Origin: Bacteroidota bacterium | GTDB lineage: Bacteria > Bacteroidota > Bacteroidia > Cytophagales > Cyclobacteriaceae | Assembly: GCA_003242315.1 (NCBI GenBank) | Contig: QGUY01000059.1 | Coordinates: 1-16,899 of the forward strand | Reading direction: 5' to 3' | DNA length: 16,899 bases | In this document: in pieces, positions 8,199-15,019 of the stretch | Position numbering within the stretch: the first letter of the stretch is position 1 | Layout: each line of letters starts with the position of its first letter | Made by a program: the position numbers and the translations under genes | The notes under the pieces: model-generated | Told to the model about the DNA's origin: nothing | Databases searched by the model: none | Seen by the model: only the letters and a program-made list of their open reading frames with translations

Positions 8199-9308
8199 AT
8201 GAAAGTTACCCGGAATGTACTCACGCTCGTGCTGATGTTCGGCACCCTTTTGTCGGGTGCACAGGACAAGCTTAATGAAATGTTCCCGGTTCGCGGCATC
8301 AGTATCGCCGCGCCGCGTAAGCAATCCCTGGAACCTTTTGTGAAGTTCATTCGTGACGAACTCGCTCCGCGCAAGGTGAACACATTGCTCCTTCGCGTGG
8401 ATTACAACTACGAGTTCGAAAGCCATCCCGAGCTTCGCGACAGCATTGCGCTGTCTAAGGCTGACGTCAAAAAGATCGTGAACGAATGCAAGAAGCATAA
8501 CATCCGGATCATACCCCAGATCAATTTGCTGGGACATCAATCATGGGCCAGTACCGTTCACAACCTGCTTAAGGTTTACCCGCAGTTTGATGAGACTCCT
8601 CACATTCAGATGCCAAAGGAGTACAAGTGGCCGAACCCTGATGGCCTTTACTGCAAGAGTTATTGCCCCTTGCATCCCGAAGTTCACAACGTCGTCTTCG
8701 CCCTCATTGATGAGATTTGCGATGTATTTGAAACCGATGCATTTCACGCGGGTATGGACGAGGTGTTTTACATTGGAGACGACAAGTGCCCGCGGTGCAG
8801 CGGTCGCGATAAAGCAGAGCTTTTCGCAGGTGAAGTCACCAAGATCCGAAATCACCTTGCGTCCAAGGGTCGGGAGCTATGGATATGGGGAGACCGCCTG
8901 ATTGACGGAAAGACCACAGGTATAGGCATGTGGGAAGCCAGCATGAATAATACCTATCGCGCTGTAGACATGATACCGAAAGACGTGGTGATATGCGACT
9001 GGCACTATGAACGTGCGGATAAGACAGCCGTATACTTCGCGATGAAAGGCTTTAAAGTGGTTACTTGTCCGTGGCGCCGACCTGAAGTAGGAGCACAGCA
9101 AGTTGAAGACATGGCGAACTTCCGAAATACGGCCACGCCTCAGATGAAGGAAAATTTTTACGGGATCATACAGACGGTTTGGACCAGTCCTGATAACTTT
9201 ATTGAAGGATACTACGGCAAGAAGAAAGACGACAAGGGCGGAACGATGACGGCGTGGCACTGCTTCGATGCAGTATACAAACGCATGGAGGCCCTGGCAA
9301 AGCAATAG
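8199..9308 (+). CDS. Secreted GH20-like glycoside hydrolase (putative beta-N-acetylhexosaminidase)
   Basis: This 369-residue protein has a signal peptide (MKVTRNVLTLVLMFGTLLSGAQ) and a single (beta/alpha)8-type domain resembling the GH20 catalytic domain. Family-like landmarks are LRVDYNYEF (65-73), IRIIPQINLLGHQSW (102-116), and the acid/base strand FHAGMDEVF (182-190), whose D187-E188 pair corresponds to the catalytic Asp-Glu of GH20. Tryptophans W228, W230, W268 and W328 could line the pocket. It lacks the N-terminal GH20b domain of classic hexosaminidases, and the usual GGDE is GMDE, so the substrate may differ from chitobiose-type glycans. Four cysteines (187-200 region CPRC; 152/156) may matter for folding or metal binding. 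The gene follows the TonB receptor by 91 bp on the same strand and is closed by a strong terminator. Confidence 0.8.
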   Translation: MKVTRNVLTLVLMFGTLLSGAQDKLNEMFPVRGISIAAPRKQSLEPFVKFIRDELAPRKVNTLLLRVDYNYEFESHPELRDSIALSKADVKKIVNECKKHNIRIIPQINLLGHQSWASTVHNLLKVYPQFDETPHIQMPKEYKWPNPDGLYCKSYCPLHPEVHNVVFALIDEICDVFETDAFHAGMDEVFYIGDDKCPRCSGRDKAELFAGEVTKIRNHLASKGRELWIWGDRLIDGKTTGIGMWEASMNNTYRAVDMIPKDVVICDWHYERADKTAVYFAMKGFKVVTCPWRRPEVGAQQVEDMANFRNTATPQMKENFYGIIQTVWTSPDNFIEGYYGKKKDDKGGTMTAWHCFDAVYKRMEALAKQ

Positions 9309-9330
9309 TTAGGTCGGTTTGTGAAGTTGG

Positions 9331-9366
9331 GAGTCCGGCGGATGGTTTGCCTGCCGGACTTTTTTT
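9331..9366 (+). terminator. Intrinsic terminator after the hydrolase gene
   Basis: AGTCCGGC (9332-9339) and GCCGGACT (9353-9360) form a perfect 8-bp GC-rich stem, extendable by two inner pairs. A run of seven T follows at 9360-9366. It lies 23 bp past the hydrolase stop and is directional for the plus strand. The minus strand has no T-run, so it would not end STING transcripts. Confidence 0.85.
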
Positions 9367-9446
9367 ATTGAAGGATGGCAACGCGAAAATACAAAATGGT
9401 CGGGCTGACGACCGCCGTCCTCGAACTATACTGTTGCACCAAAAAC

Positions 9447-9483
9447 CTTCTCTGTGAAACTCAGTGCCCTCTCTGCGATTAAG
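9447..9483 (-). repeat. Possible relic of a 'CACAGAG' type dispersed repeat
   Basis: On the minus strand, right after the STING stop, the sequence contains CGCAGAGAGGGCACTGAG and TTTCACAGAGAAGG. This internally repetitive CAGAG phrase resembles degenerate dispersed repeats I associate with Bacteroidota intergenic DNA. There is only one copy here, so identity as a repeat family is from memory. Confidence 0.3.
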
Positions 9484-9484
9484 A

Positions 9485-10213
9485 CTATTGATTCGTATCT
9501 TCTCCAGATTGTTGTCCAGTAGGACCGTTAACTTCCAAACCAAGATTAAGATCGCGTCCGATAAACGACACATAGTCCGTCAGGTCTTTTGACTGAATCA
9601 GCTTTTCCATAACCTGGCGAAATTTGTCAATATACTCCTTAGCGATTTCCTCCCGGATGGAATCGCTGAAGCGGTTTCGGCGCGACTCCATTTTATAATC
9701 GATGAGGCTGTTGAGACTGAGTAGCGTATTGGGGAAGTCGAAATACACCCTGCGGTTGCCTTGCTGATTTATTGTGAGGATATCGCGTGCTCTTCCTTCC
9801 TGGAATTCGAGGTGGATGACCTTGTCCTCGAAGTTCTTCATGCGGATACGACCAATGATGCGTTCGATGTTTCTCGGCTCCAGCTCGGAGAGCTTTTCGG
9901 GAATGTATATGAACAGCTTTGGAAATCGACTTCCGAGCGGAATGTTTTTGAGGAGTTGGGAGATTAGCGGCTCAACGAAGTTGTTGACATATCCATACGC
10001 CAGCGCGTAGGGGAGGGAGAACTCCTCTTCTTCCAGGCGTGAGCCGAACTCGGACAGGACGGCGGTTATGGCTGTCGATATCAGGCCGAGAACTACGGTG
10101 ACCGGTTCGGGGTCGAATGGGGCGTCTTTCCAGAATATCCAGCACAGCGCGACGACGAAAGTGCCGAGCCATAGTAATACGATCAGACTCCGGGATACGA
10201 GCTGCAACTTCAT
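9485..10213 (-). CDS. TM-STING: membrane-anchored prokaryotic STING cyclic-dinucleotide receptor (Cap13-like)
   Basis: From the ATG at 10213 this is a 242-residue protein. It has two membrane helices (about 9-28 and 37-54), an acidic linker, and a STING-type domain (about 68-217). Landmarks align in order with animal and bacterial STING: ALAYGYVNNFVEPL (70-83, like GLAWSYYIGYL of human STING), strand KLFIYIPEKL (99-108), GRARD (140-144), VYFDFPNTLLSLNSLIDYK (156-174), and the closing helix REEIAKEYIDKFRQVMEKLI. R141, D159 and T163 are spaced like the c-di-GMP contacts I recall for bacterial STING. Such proteins are CBASS effectors that oligomerise on cyclic dinucleotide and disrupt the inner membrane. 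The ATG at 10282 would add 23 Ser/Thr/Pro-rich residues and seems less likely. No CD-NTase is nearby. Confidence 0.83.
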   Translation of the reverse strand: MKLQLVSRSLIVLLWLGTFVVALCWIFWKDAPFDPEPVTVVLGLISTAITAVLSEFGSRLEEEEFSLPYALAYGYVNNFVEPLISQLLKNIPLGSRFPKLFIYIPEKLSELEPRNIERIIGRIRMKNFEDKVIHLEFQEGRARDILTINQQGNRRVYFDFPNTLLSLNSLIDYKMESRRNRFSDSIREEIAKEYIDKFRQVMEKLIQSKDLTDYVSFIGRDLNLGLEVNGPTGQQSGEDTNQ

Positions 10214-10299
10214 TGCGGTAGGTTGGGTTGGGGAGGAGGGTTTTGTCGTACTAATAAAGCACAAATAACCCTTTCCTGCCATTCCAAAATGACAGACGC

Positions 10300-10334
10300 A
10301 GATGCAGTGGCAGACGCAATTACCTTCTGCATCT
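10300..10334. repeat. 8-bp inverted repeat in the STING/VOC divergent promoter region
   Basis: AGATGCAG (10300-10307) and CTGCATCT (10327-10334) are perfect complements around a 19-nt loop. The loop side also carries two direct CAGACGCA copies (10293-10300 and 10311-10318). The region separates the divergent STING and VOC genes, so it could be an operator for either. No function can be assigned. Confidence 0.35.
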
Positions 10335-10435
10335 CTTAAAAAGTCGCATTCATACCTCCAAATAGCCGCCTTAGCACCCCTCGTCGGATACTAAAGTGAC
10401 TTAATTTCGCTTCACAACTAAAATAATCTAAAGCA

Positions 10436-10876
10436 ATGGCAAGCGTAAGCACGTATCTGAATTTCGAACGCGAGACGGAGGCTGCGTTCAACTTTTACAA
10501 GTCGGTATTCGGCGGCGAGTTTGAAGGCCCGGGCATTATGCGGATGGGTGACGTACCGCCGCAAGAAGGTATGCCCCCGTTACCGGAGGCCGACAGGAAC
10601 CTGGTCATGCACGTCGAGCTAAAGATCCTGGGCGGGCACGTTTTAATGGGAACAGACGTGCCGGAGTCTCATGGAATCAAGGTGGTGAAGGGTAATAACG
10701 TCCACATCAACCTTCAGCCGGACACCCGCAAAGAGACTGAACGCCTCTTCAAAGCGCTCTCGGAGGGAGGCCAGGTCACCATGGAACTTCAGGACATGTT
10801 CTGGGGAGATTACTTTGGAAGCTGTACGGATAAGTTTGGGGTGCATTGGATGTTTAATTGTGCGGAGAAGAAATAG
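10436..10876 (+). CDS. VOC-superfamily protein, PhnB-like
   Basis: This 146-residue protein is typical of the PhnB/YhdE-like branch of the glyoxalase/VOC superfamily. It has an N-terminal half with FNFYKSVFGGEFE (18-30) and HVELKILGGHVLMGTD (59-74), and a C-terminal half ending MFWGDYFGSCTDKFGVHWMFN (121-141). These patterns are the beta-alpha-beta-beta-beta modules of the fold. Members often bind a metal or small ligand, but many have no known reaction. No substrate can be assigned. There is a clean ATG start. The gene is divergent from the TM-STING gene, with 222 bp between starts. It appears monocistronic and is followed by a dense cluster of dispersed repeats. No link to the STING gene is implied by the family. 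Confidence 0.9.
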   Translation: MASVSTYLNFERETEAAFNFYKSVFGGEFEGPGIMRMGDVPPQEGMPPLPEADRNLVMHVELKILGGHVLMGTDVPESHGIKVVKGNNVHINLQPDTRKETERLFKALSEGGQVTMELQDMFWGDYFGSCTDKFGVHWMFNCAEKK

Positions 10877-10888
10877 TTGCAGACGCAG

Positions 10889-11015
10889 CCCTTCGACAGG
10901 CTCAGGGACCGGGACAACCTTGGAGATTCCCGAGGACCCTTCGACGGGCTCAGGGTCCGGTAATGCTCCTTTCTCAAGGTTGGCGTTTAACGGAGGCTGA
11001 GCCTGTCGAAGCCCC
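10889..11015. repeat. Cluster of three CTTCGACAGGCTCAG dispersed repeats
   Basis: Two direct copies, CCTTCGACAGGCTCAGGGAC (10890-10909) and CCTTCGACGGGCTCAGGGTC (10938-10957), are followed by one inverted copy, GGCTGAGCCTGTCGAAG (10995-11011). The inverted copy can pair with either direct copy, giving a long stem-loop. The cluster fills the space between the VOC gene and tRNA-Leu. No gene lies in 10877-11153; an antisense frame here encodes PEPVEG-type peptides and is a repeat artefact. Confidence 0.7.
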
Positions 11016-11077
11016 TTGTAGGTAACTTTGGATTTTCCCCAACCTAACGAGGGACAGTGTGAGTATGAGTGCGGGAG

Positions 11078-11150
11078 CGAAGAAGAAACAGAGCGAGTAT
11101 GTTCGTGGGTCTCCTTTCTCTTCACTCTCACACTCACACTCGCTCTGTTT
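11078..11150 (-). terminator. Probable terminator hairpin downstream of tRNA-Leu
   Basis: On the minus strand, 13-bp perfect arms AAACAGAGCGAGT and ACTCGCTCTGTTT (plus coordinates 11138-11150 and 11086-11098) surround a 39-nt loop. A pyrimidine-rich TTTCTTCTTCG follows. It begins 4 nt past the tRNA 3' end. The long loop and interrupted T tract make it weaker than a canonical terminator. The loop is built of GTGAG-like short repeats. Confidence 0.45.
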
Positions 11151-11153
11151 TTG

Positions 11154-11239
11154 TACCCGGAGCGGGAGTTGAACCCGCACGCTGTTTAACCAGCACAGGA
11201 TTTTAAGTCCTGCGTGTCTACCAATTCCACCATCCGGGC
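11154..11239 (-). tRNA. tRNA-Leu (anticodon TAA)
   Basis: The reverse complement folds as a class II tRNA of about 86 nt. The acceptor arm is GCCCGGA pairing with TCCGGGT (one G-U at the end). The D-arm contains GGTAGACACG, the anticodon stem is CAGGA/TCCTG with loop CTTAAAA (anticodon TAA, reading UUA), there is a long variable arm, and the T-arm is GCGGGTTCAACTCCCGC. The CCA end is not encoded; the next bases after discriminator A are CAAA. A long variable arm and TAA anticodon define leucine. Confidence 0.95.
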
Positions 11240-11240
11240 G

Positions 11241-11301
11241 AGCGTAGCGAGACCTGACGCAGTCGGGTCGAGTCCCGACGAACGCGAGTGAGTCGGGACG
11301 A
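11241..11301. repeat. GTCGGGAC-type repeat block upstream of tRNA-Leu
   Basis: The block reads as overlapping short repeats: GCGAGCGTAGCGAG, AGTCGGGTCGAGTCCCGAC and GAGTCGGGACGAA. GTCCCGAC (11272-11279) and GTCGGGAC (11292-11299) are perfect inverted copies, and GTCGGG (11262-11267) can also pair with CCCGAC. This resembles the GCGAGTGAGTCGGGACGAA dispersed phrase found between genes in related bacteria. It abuts the tRNA-Leu 5' end, so it lies in or near the tRNA promoter. Confidence 0.5.
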
Positions 11302-11374
11302 ATGTACGAGGTCAAAACGGGCATCACCTAAAACACCCAGCACGGATACGCTCAAGGCTCAGCCAGTCCCCCCT

Positions 11375-11415
11375 AAAAACCAAAACCCCTCTCCGCCGGC
11401 CAGCGGAAAGGGGTT
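11375..11415 (-). terminator. Intrinsic terminator of tRNA-Gly
   Basis: On the minus strand AACCCCTTTCCGC and GCGGAGAGGGGTT form a 13-bp stem with one mismatch and a 6-nt loop. It is followed by TTTGGTTTTTAG. It starts 7 nt past the tRNA-Gly 3' end. Geometry and T-rich tail fit a rho-independent terminator. Confidence 0.8.
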
Positions 11416-11420
11416 CGACC

Positions 11421-11494
<74 letters not shown>

Positions 11495-11637
11495 ATTTAA
11501 CTACCCCGACTGCCTCCAGCAATTCGGGGGTGCCAAATTAATAACAGATTCGAAAAATTTTCGCGTGAAAATAAACTTTTCTTGGGGATTTTAAACGCCC
11601 CAGGCGGGTTTCTGGTTCCCGCGGGCACCCCACCGGC

Positions 11638-12573
11638 CTAGGCCGACCTTTTCAACTCTTCCATTTCCCGGCGAAGCTCCCGGGCATGCGCCTTGTTCTT
11701 CGAGTATTGAATGTGTTTCGGCACTTTCTTCAAATCCCAGATCAGGCCCACCGCCGCCAGGCACTTAAGAATATAATAGGTAATATCAATCTCCCACCAG
11801 AAAAAGCCCTGCCGCGCCGACACCTCATAATAATGGTGGTTATTATGCCACCCTTCCCCCAGCGTCAGCAACGCCAGCCACAGGCTGTTACGGCTCTCAT
11901 CGTTAGACTCATACCGCTGGGTACCAAATTTGTGCATGATCGAATTGATCGAGAAGGTGGCATGATACAGGATCACCGTGCTCAGGAAAAAGCCAACGAA
12001 GAGGGTCGAGAACCCGGCCGAGGTAAACATGGCCGCCAGACTGCCCCCGTTGACAATACCACCCAGGGCTGTAACCACGACGGCCAGCACCAGCGGCGGT
12101 ACGAGATAGTTCTTGTTCAACCAAACCAACTCGGGGTACTTCGCATAGTCGGCAATGATCTTGTAATCGGTCTCCTTAAAGTCGGGCCCCACGATCCAAC
12201 CCACGTGCGAATACCAAAAGCCATACAACTTCATTGAATGGGGATCAGCCGGGGTATCGCTGTGACGATGATGATGCCGGTGATGTGACGCCCACCACAA
12301 CGCACCCTTCTGCGCCGAGGTCTGCGCCATGAACGCGATGACGAATTGAAACCACCGCGATGTGGAATACGACTTATGCGCGAAATAACGATGATACCCG
12401 CCCGTCACCCAAAACATGCGGACAAAGTACAAGACACCGCAAACGATCCAGTCGAATGTTGTCGCTCCGGTATACAATGCTCCGAGAGGCAGTAGATGGA
12501 CAGCAATAAACGCAAGCTCTTGTTTTAGCTTAGGTTTTCTTCTCTTGGGTAGTTCGATTGTTTGTGTGTTCAT
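11638..12573 (-). CDS. Acyl-CoA desaturase (delta-9 type fatty acid desaturase)
   Basis: This 311-residue membrane diiron desaturase introduces a double bond into saturated acyl chains. All three histidine boxes are present: HRYFAH (61-66), HHRHH (97-101) in the run SHHRHHHRHSDTPADPHS, and EGWHNNHH (240-247). Hydrophobic segments lie around 20-56, 76-90, 157-172 and 185-204, which fits the four-helix fold. The C-terminus is charged and helical (KAHARELRREMEELKR). Length is normal for bacterial stearoyl-CoA-type enzymes. The ATG at 12573 is supported by a good Bacteroidota -7 element (TATTTTTG) 55-62 bp upstream. It is convergent with nothing, because the tRNA genes downstream share its strand. 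A second, shorter desaturase is at 15740. Confidence 0.95.
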   Translation of the reverse strand: MNTQTIELPKRRKPKLKQELAFIAVHLLPLGALYTGATTFDWIVCGVLYFVRMFWVTGGYHRYFAHKSYSTSRWFQFVIAFMAQTSAQKGALWWASHHRHHHRHSDTPADPHSMKLYGFWYSHVGWIVGPDFKETDYKIIADYAKYPELVWLNKNYLVPPLVLAVVVTALGGIVNGGSLAAMFTSAGFSTLFVGFFLSTVILYHATFSINSIMHKFGTQRYESNDESRNSLWLALLTLGEGWHNNHHYYEVSARQGFFWWEIDITYYILKCLAAVGLIWDLKKVPKHIQYSKNKAHARELRREMEELKRSA

Positions 12574-12627
12574 CCAAAATAATCCGATTCATATGTCACC
12601 TCCAGCTTGCGCATTTCAATGACATCA

Positions 12628-12635
12628 CAAAAATA
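12628..12635 (-). promoter_or_regulatory. Candidate -7 promoter element for the desaturase
   Basis: On the minus strand this reads TATTTTTG, a perfect match to the Bacteroidota TAnnTTTG element. It lies 55-62 bp upstream of the desaturase ATG, giving a leader of roughly 45-50 nt. I see no clear TTTG -33 box at the expected spacing, so the promoter is a candidate only. The rest of the 225-bp divergent gap shows no gene. Confidence 0.4.
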
Positions 12636-12798
12636 GGCAGAAAAGTGATTAGTTTTGACAGTATGTAGTTTCAATAACCACCAACAGCGCCAAATGGTGC
12701 GATCAATTCGATATTGTTTCTTGTAGTGGACGAGGCTAACAATCGTGAGTCTCAATTAACCAAATGTCTTCAGCAGCCATTTCATCCGTTCATCCACG

Positions 12799-13710
12799 AT
12801 GGCGAGAGTCAAGCGAAGCATAGTACCGACATCCCGGGCGAAGGAACTCTCCAACAGCGACATTTACGTCATCTGCTGTGGTGTGGAAGGATGTACCTGC
12901 GAACGAAAAGACAATCAATGTGAGCGTGGATTCTTCTCCCTATTTATTCAATCCATTTACGGTATCGATTTCGCTGCCCGGCATAACATTCCCTATCACG
13001 TCGGCTTCTCCAACCTTACCTATTGCTACTCAGAAAACGAATCCGACAACATATGGAATTACTATTTCGAACAACCTGTCCCATTCATCCCAACTCATTA
13101 CACCTCCACAATAAATCTGTTTCATGAAAATTATCCCTTACTCATCTGGGATCGGAGCCATCTGCGGGAAATGAATCAGCACGTCCGTCAGTTGAAATTC
13201 CACGACAGTGTTCTCGCCCGGATTAGTCACGCCAAGGCATCGGTCATTCAGGGAAAAACTCTGGGCGTCCACGTCCGGCGCACCGATCATTCGGTAGAGA
13301 TACCACCCGTGCCCCTCACAAGGTACTTTCGTGTGATAGACAAGCACATCAGTCGATATGACACTTTGTTTCTCGCCACAGACGATGCGAACGTAGTGCA
13401 AGCTTTTCGCAGTCGTTACGGCGATAAACTCAGGGTCAACAACGTCACGCGTTCCGACGGCGCTCTGTCATTACACCGCGACCGACGCATACAAACGCGT
13501 CGTGAACTCGGTACGGAAGTACTCACTGACTGCCTCTGCCTGGCGGCGTGCGACAAACTAATCCTCACATTTTCCAATGTATCGTACGCCGCACTGATGT
13601 TTAATCCGGACGTGCCCTACGTCCTTCTCGAACAACCTCGTACAACCTGGCGGCGATACAAAACCCTTATCGTATATTTTCTCAACAAATGGGGAATTCG
13701 AAAATGGTAG
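12799..13710 (+). CDS. Fucosyltransferase-like glycosyltransferase (NodZ/O-FucT type fold)
   Basis: This 303-residue protein has the motif layout of GT-B enzymes that use GDP-fucose (alpha-1,6/alpha-1,2-fucosyltransferase and NodZ relatives). It starts with a loop region GFFSLFIQSIYGIDFAARHN (44-63), where related enzymes have an N-terminal Gly-rich segment. It then has LGVHVRRTD (155-163), equivalent to the conserved HxRRxD donor-binding motif I, and FLATDD (191-196). Last comes EVLTDCLCLAACDKLILTFS (240-259), equivalent to the C-terminal donor motifs. No signal peptide is present, so it acts in the cytoplasm, probably on a polysaccharide or glycolipid precursor. Six cysteines cluster near the N-terminus (CC at 26-27, C32, C34, C41). 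The gene overlaps the next glycosyltransferase gene, so they form a pair. The sugar donor is inferred, not shown. Confidence 0.7.
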   Translation: MARVKRSIVPTSRAKELSNSDIYVICCGVEGCTCERKDNQCERGFFSLFIQSIYGIDFAARHNIPYHVGFSNLTYCYSENESDNIWNYYFEQPVPFIPTHYTSTINLFHENYPLLIWDRSHLREMNQHVRQLKFHDSVLARISHAKASVIQGKTLGVHVRRTDHSVEIPPVPLTRYFRVIDKHISRYDTLFLATDDANVVQAFRSRYGDKLRVNNVTRSDGALSLHRDRRIQTRRELGTEVLTDCLCLAACDKLILTFSNVSYAALMFNPDVPYVLLEQPRTTWRRYKTLIVYFLNKWGIRKW

Positions 13711-14948
13711 CCTCCCATGAGGACCTCATTCCGCTTAAACCCTGGGGCGGCACCGACGTCACATGCCCTCTTTGCGGTACTGAACAATCGTCACACGGCG
13801 AGTTCATATTTCAAGGCATACACATTGTAGCAAAGCACACCTGCTTACAGTGTGGACAACCATTCTACACTACCCTTCCAACGGGACACGATATGCTCTA
13901 TCCCGCCACATTCACCGAACAAGGATCGCATCTCAATTGTGAACAGTCCGCCATCAGCTGGTTGATCGAACCCCTTCTTGAATCCCTTTTCAGGGAAACA
14001 GCCGTCACGGCATCCATCACAAAGAAGGGACAAAGCACAGCAGAAGATGCAATCATCCTCAACTGCCTGGACAACGTGTATGGTCATGTCTTTACGAAAA
14101 TGTGGAACGCCGTCGTGCTGAGAAGAAAGCATCCGGACGTACACCTCATCGTTTTGGTGCCGCGCGCTCTTGCCTGGCTTGTTCCCGACGATGTACCGGA
14201 GGTCTGGGTGTTCGACGTACCGTTGAAAGAACTCCGTCGTGGTATCGCCAACCTCGATACGGAGATAAAAAGTCGCATGGAGTCTCTCACGAACGTTTGG
14301 CTGAGCAAAGCTTACACTCACCTCGATCTTGAAACGATCGACCTGAAAAAGTTGCACCGTACGGAACCATTCGATCTCTCACGATTCAGCAGCCTCAAAC
14401 CGACGATCACCTTTGTATTGAGAGAAGATCGATTATGGCAACCGACGCGCCTTGAATACTTTCTCTTTCTTGTTGCCACGAAGTTTAAACTCAGCCGGTC
14501 CTTGTTTGTTTGGATGCAGAATCGTCGAGTGGTGCGGACCGCGCGGAAGATTCTTCGCGCATTACCCAACGCTGAGTTGTTTGCTGCAGGTCTGGGCGCC
14601 ACGGGCAAACTGCCAGCTTTTATTCACGATCGACGAAAACGCGAGCCTACGCTCACCGATGAAACAACGTGGTGTCAGCTCTACGCACGGTCGCATATTG
14701 TCATCGGTATACACGGATCCAACATGTTGTTGCCCACTGCACTGTCGGCGGGCTTTATTGCTATCATGCCACGTCATAAGATCCGCCACATGGCAGAAGA
14801 CATCGCGATGGTAAAGCCAAGCCGGTTTTTGCTGTTCCTGGGACGCCATGTCGATCAGTACGCGGGCCCCGACCTGGTGAGCAGGCATGCGGTCAGCATG
14901 ATCCGGTACTTCCCCTACGTGTACAAGAACGCCACACAAGGCATTTAG
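13689..14948 (+). CDS. Putative glycosyltransferase with N-terminal zinc ribbon
   Basis: This protein has 419 residues from the ATG at 13689. An alternative ATG at 13704 has GGGGA about 9 nt upstream and would overlap the previous stop as ATGGTAG. The N-terminus has a four-cysteine ribbon: CPLC (26-29) and CLQC (52-55). The body looks like a GT-B type enzyme: an N-terminal Rossmann-like region NCLDNVYGHVFTKMWNAVV (125-143) with HLIVLVPRALAWLVPD (152-167), then REDRLW (245-250). The C-terminal segment HIVIGIHGSNMLLPTALSAG (336-355) resembles the acceptor-gate/donor motif (VGxHGAGxxN) of GT61-like transferases. No signal peptide or membrane helix is evident. I cannot name the family with certainty, and a zinc ribbon in front of a glycosyltransferase is unusual. 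Coupling to the fucosyltransferase-like gene suggests a shared glycan. Confidence 0.6.
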   Translation: MGNSKMVASHEDLIPLKPWGGTDVTCPLCGTEQSSHGEFIFQGIHIVAKHTCLQCGQPFYTTLPTGHDMLYPATFTEQGSHLNCEQSAISWLIEPLLESLFRETAVTASITKKGQSTAEDAIILNCLDNVYGHVFTKMWNAVVLRRKHPDVHLIVLVPRALAWLVPDDVPEVWVFDVPLKELRRGIANLDTEIKSRMESLTNVWLSKAYTHLDLETIDLKKLHRTEPFDLSRFSSLKPTITFVLREDRLWQPTRLEYFLFLVATKFKLSRSLFVWMQNRRVVRTARKILRALPNAELFAAGLGATGKLPAFIHDRRKREPTLTDETTWCQLYARSHIVIGIHGSNMLLPTALSAGFIAIMPRHKIRHMAEDIAMVKPSRFLLFLGRHVDQYAGPDLVSRHAVSMIRYFPYVYKNATQGI

Positions 14949-15019
14949 GCACACATATTGCCCATGTTGACGACTGCGATGATGATAATCTCGCAATAAT
15001 GATGTTACTTTGCTGTCTC

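Noticed and set aside
9485..10282. Complete CBASS or STING-TIR operon
   Set aside because: No reading frame in the window shows a CD-NTase GS-x-D-x-D motif, a TIR domain or Cap2/Cap3 features. Only the receptor itself is present, so I call it an orphan effector, not an operon.
10643..11137. 164-residue minus-strand frame opposite the VOC gene
   Set aside because: It is antisense to the VOC gene and continues through CTTCGACAGGCTCAG repeats, which yield PEPVEG peptides.
11503..11531. Hairpin between tRNA-Gly and the desaturase 3' end
   Set aside because: The stem is only about 6 bp and no T-run follows on the minus strand, so I could not call it a terminator.
11686..12237. 183-residue plus-strand frame opposite the desaturase
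   Set aside because: It is the reverse strand of a strongly conserved desaturase. Its Gln/His-rich composition is a shadow of the His-rich gene.
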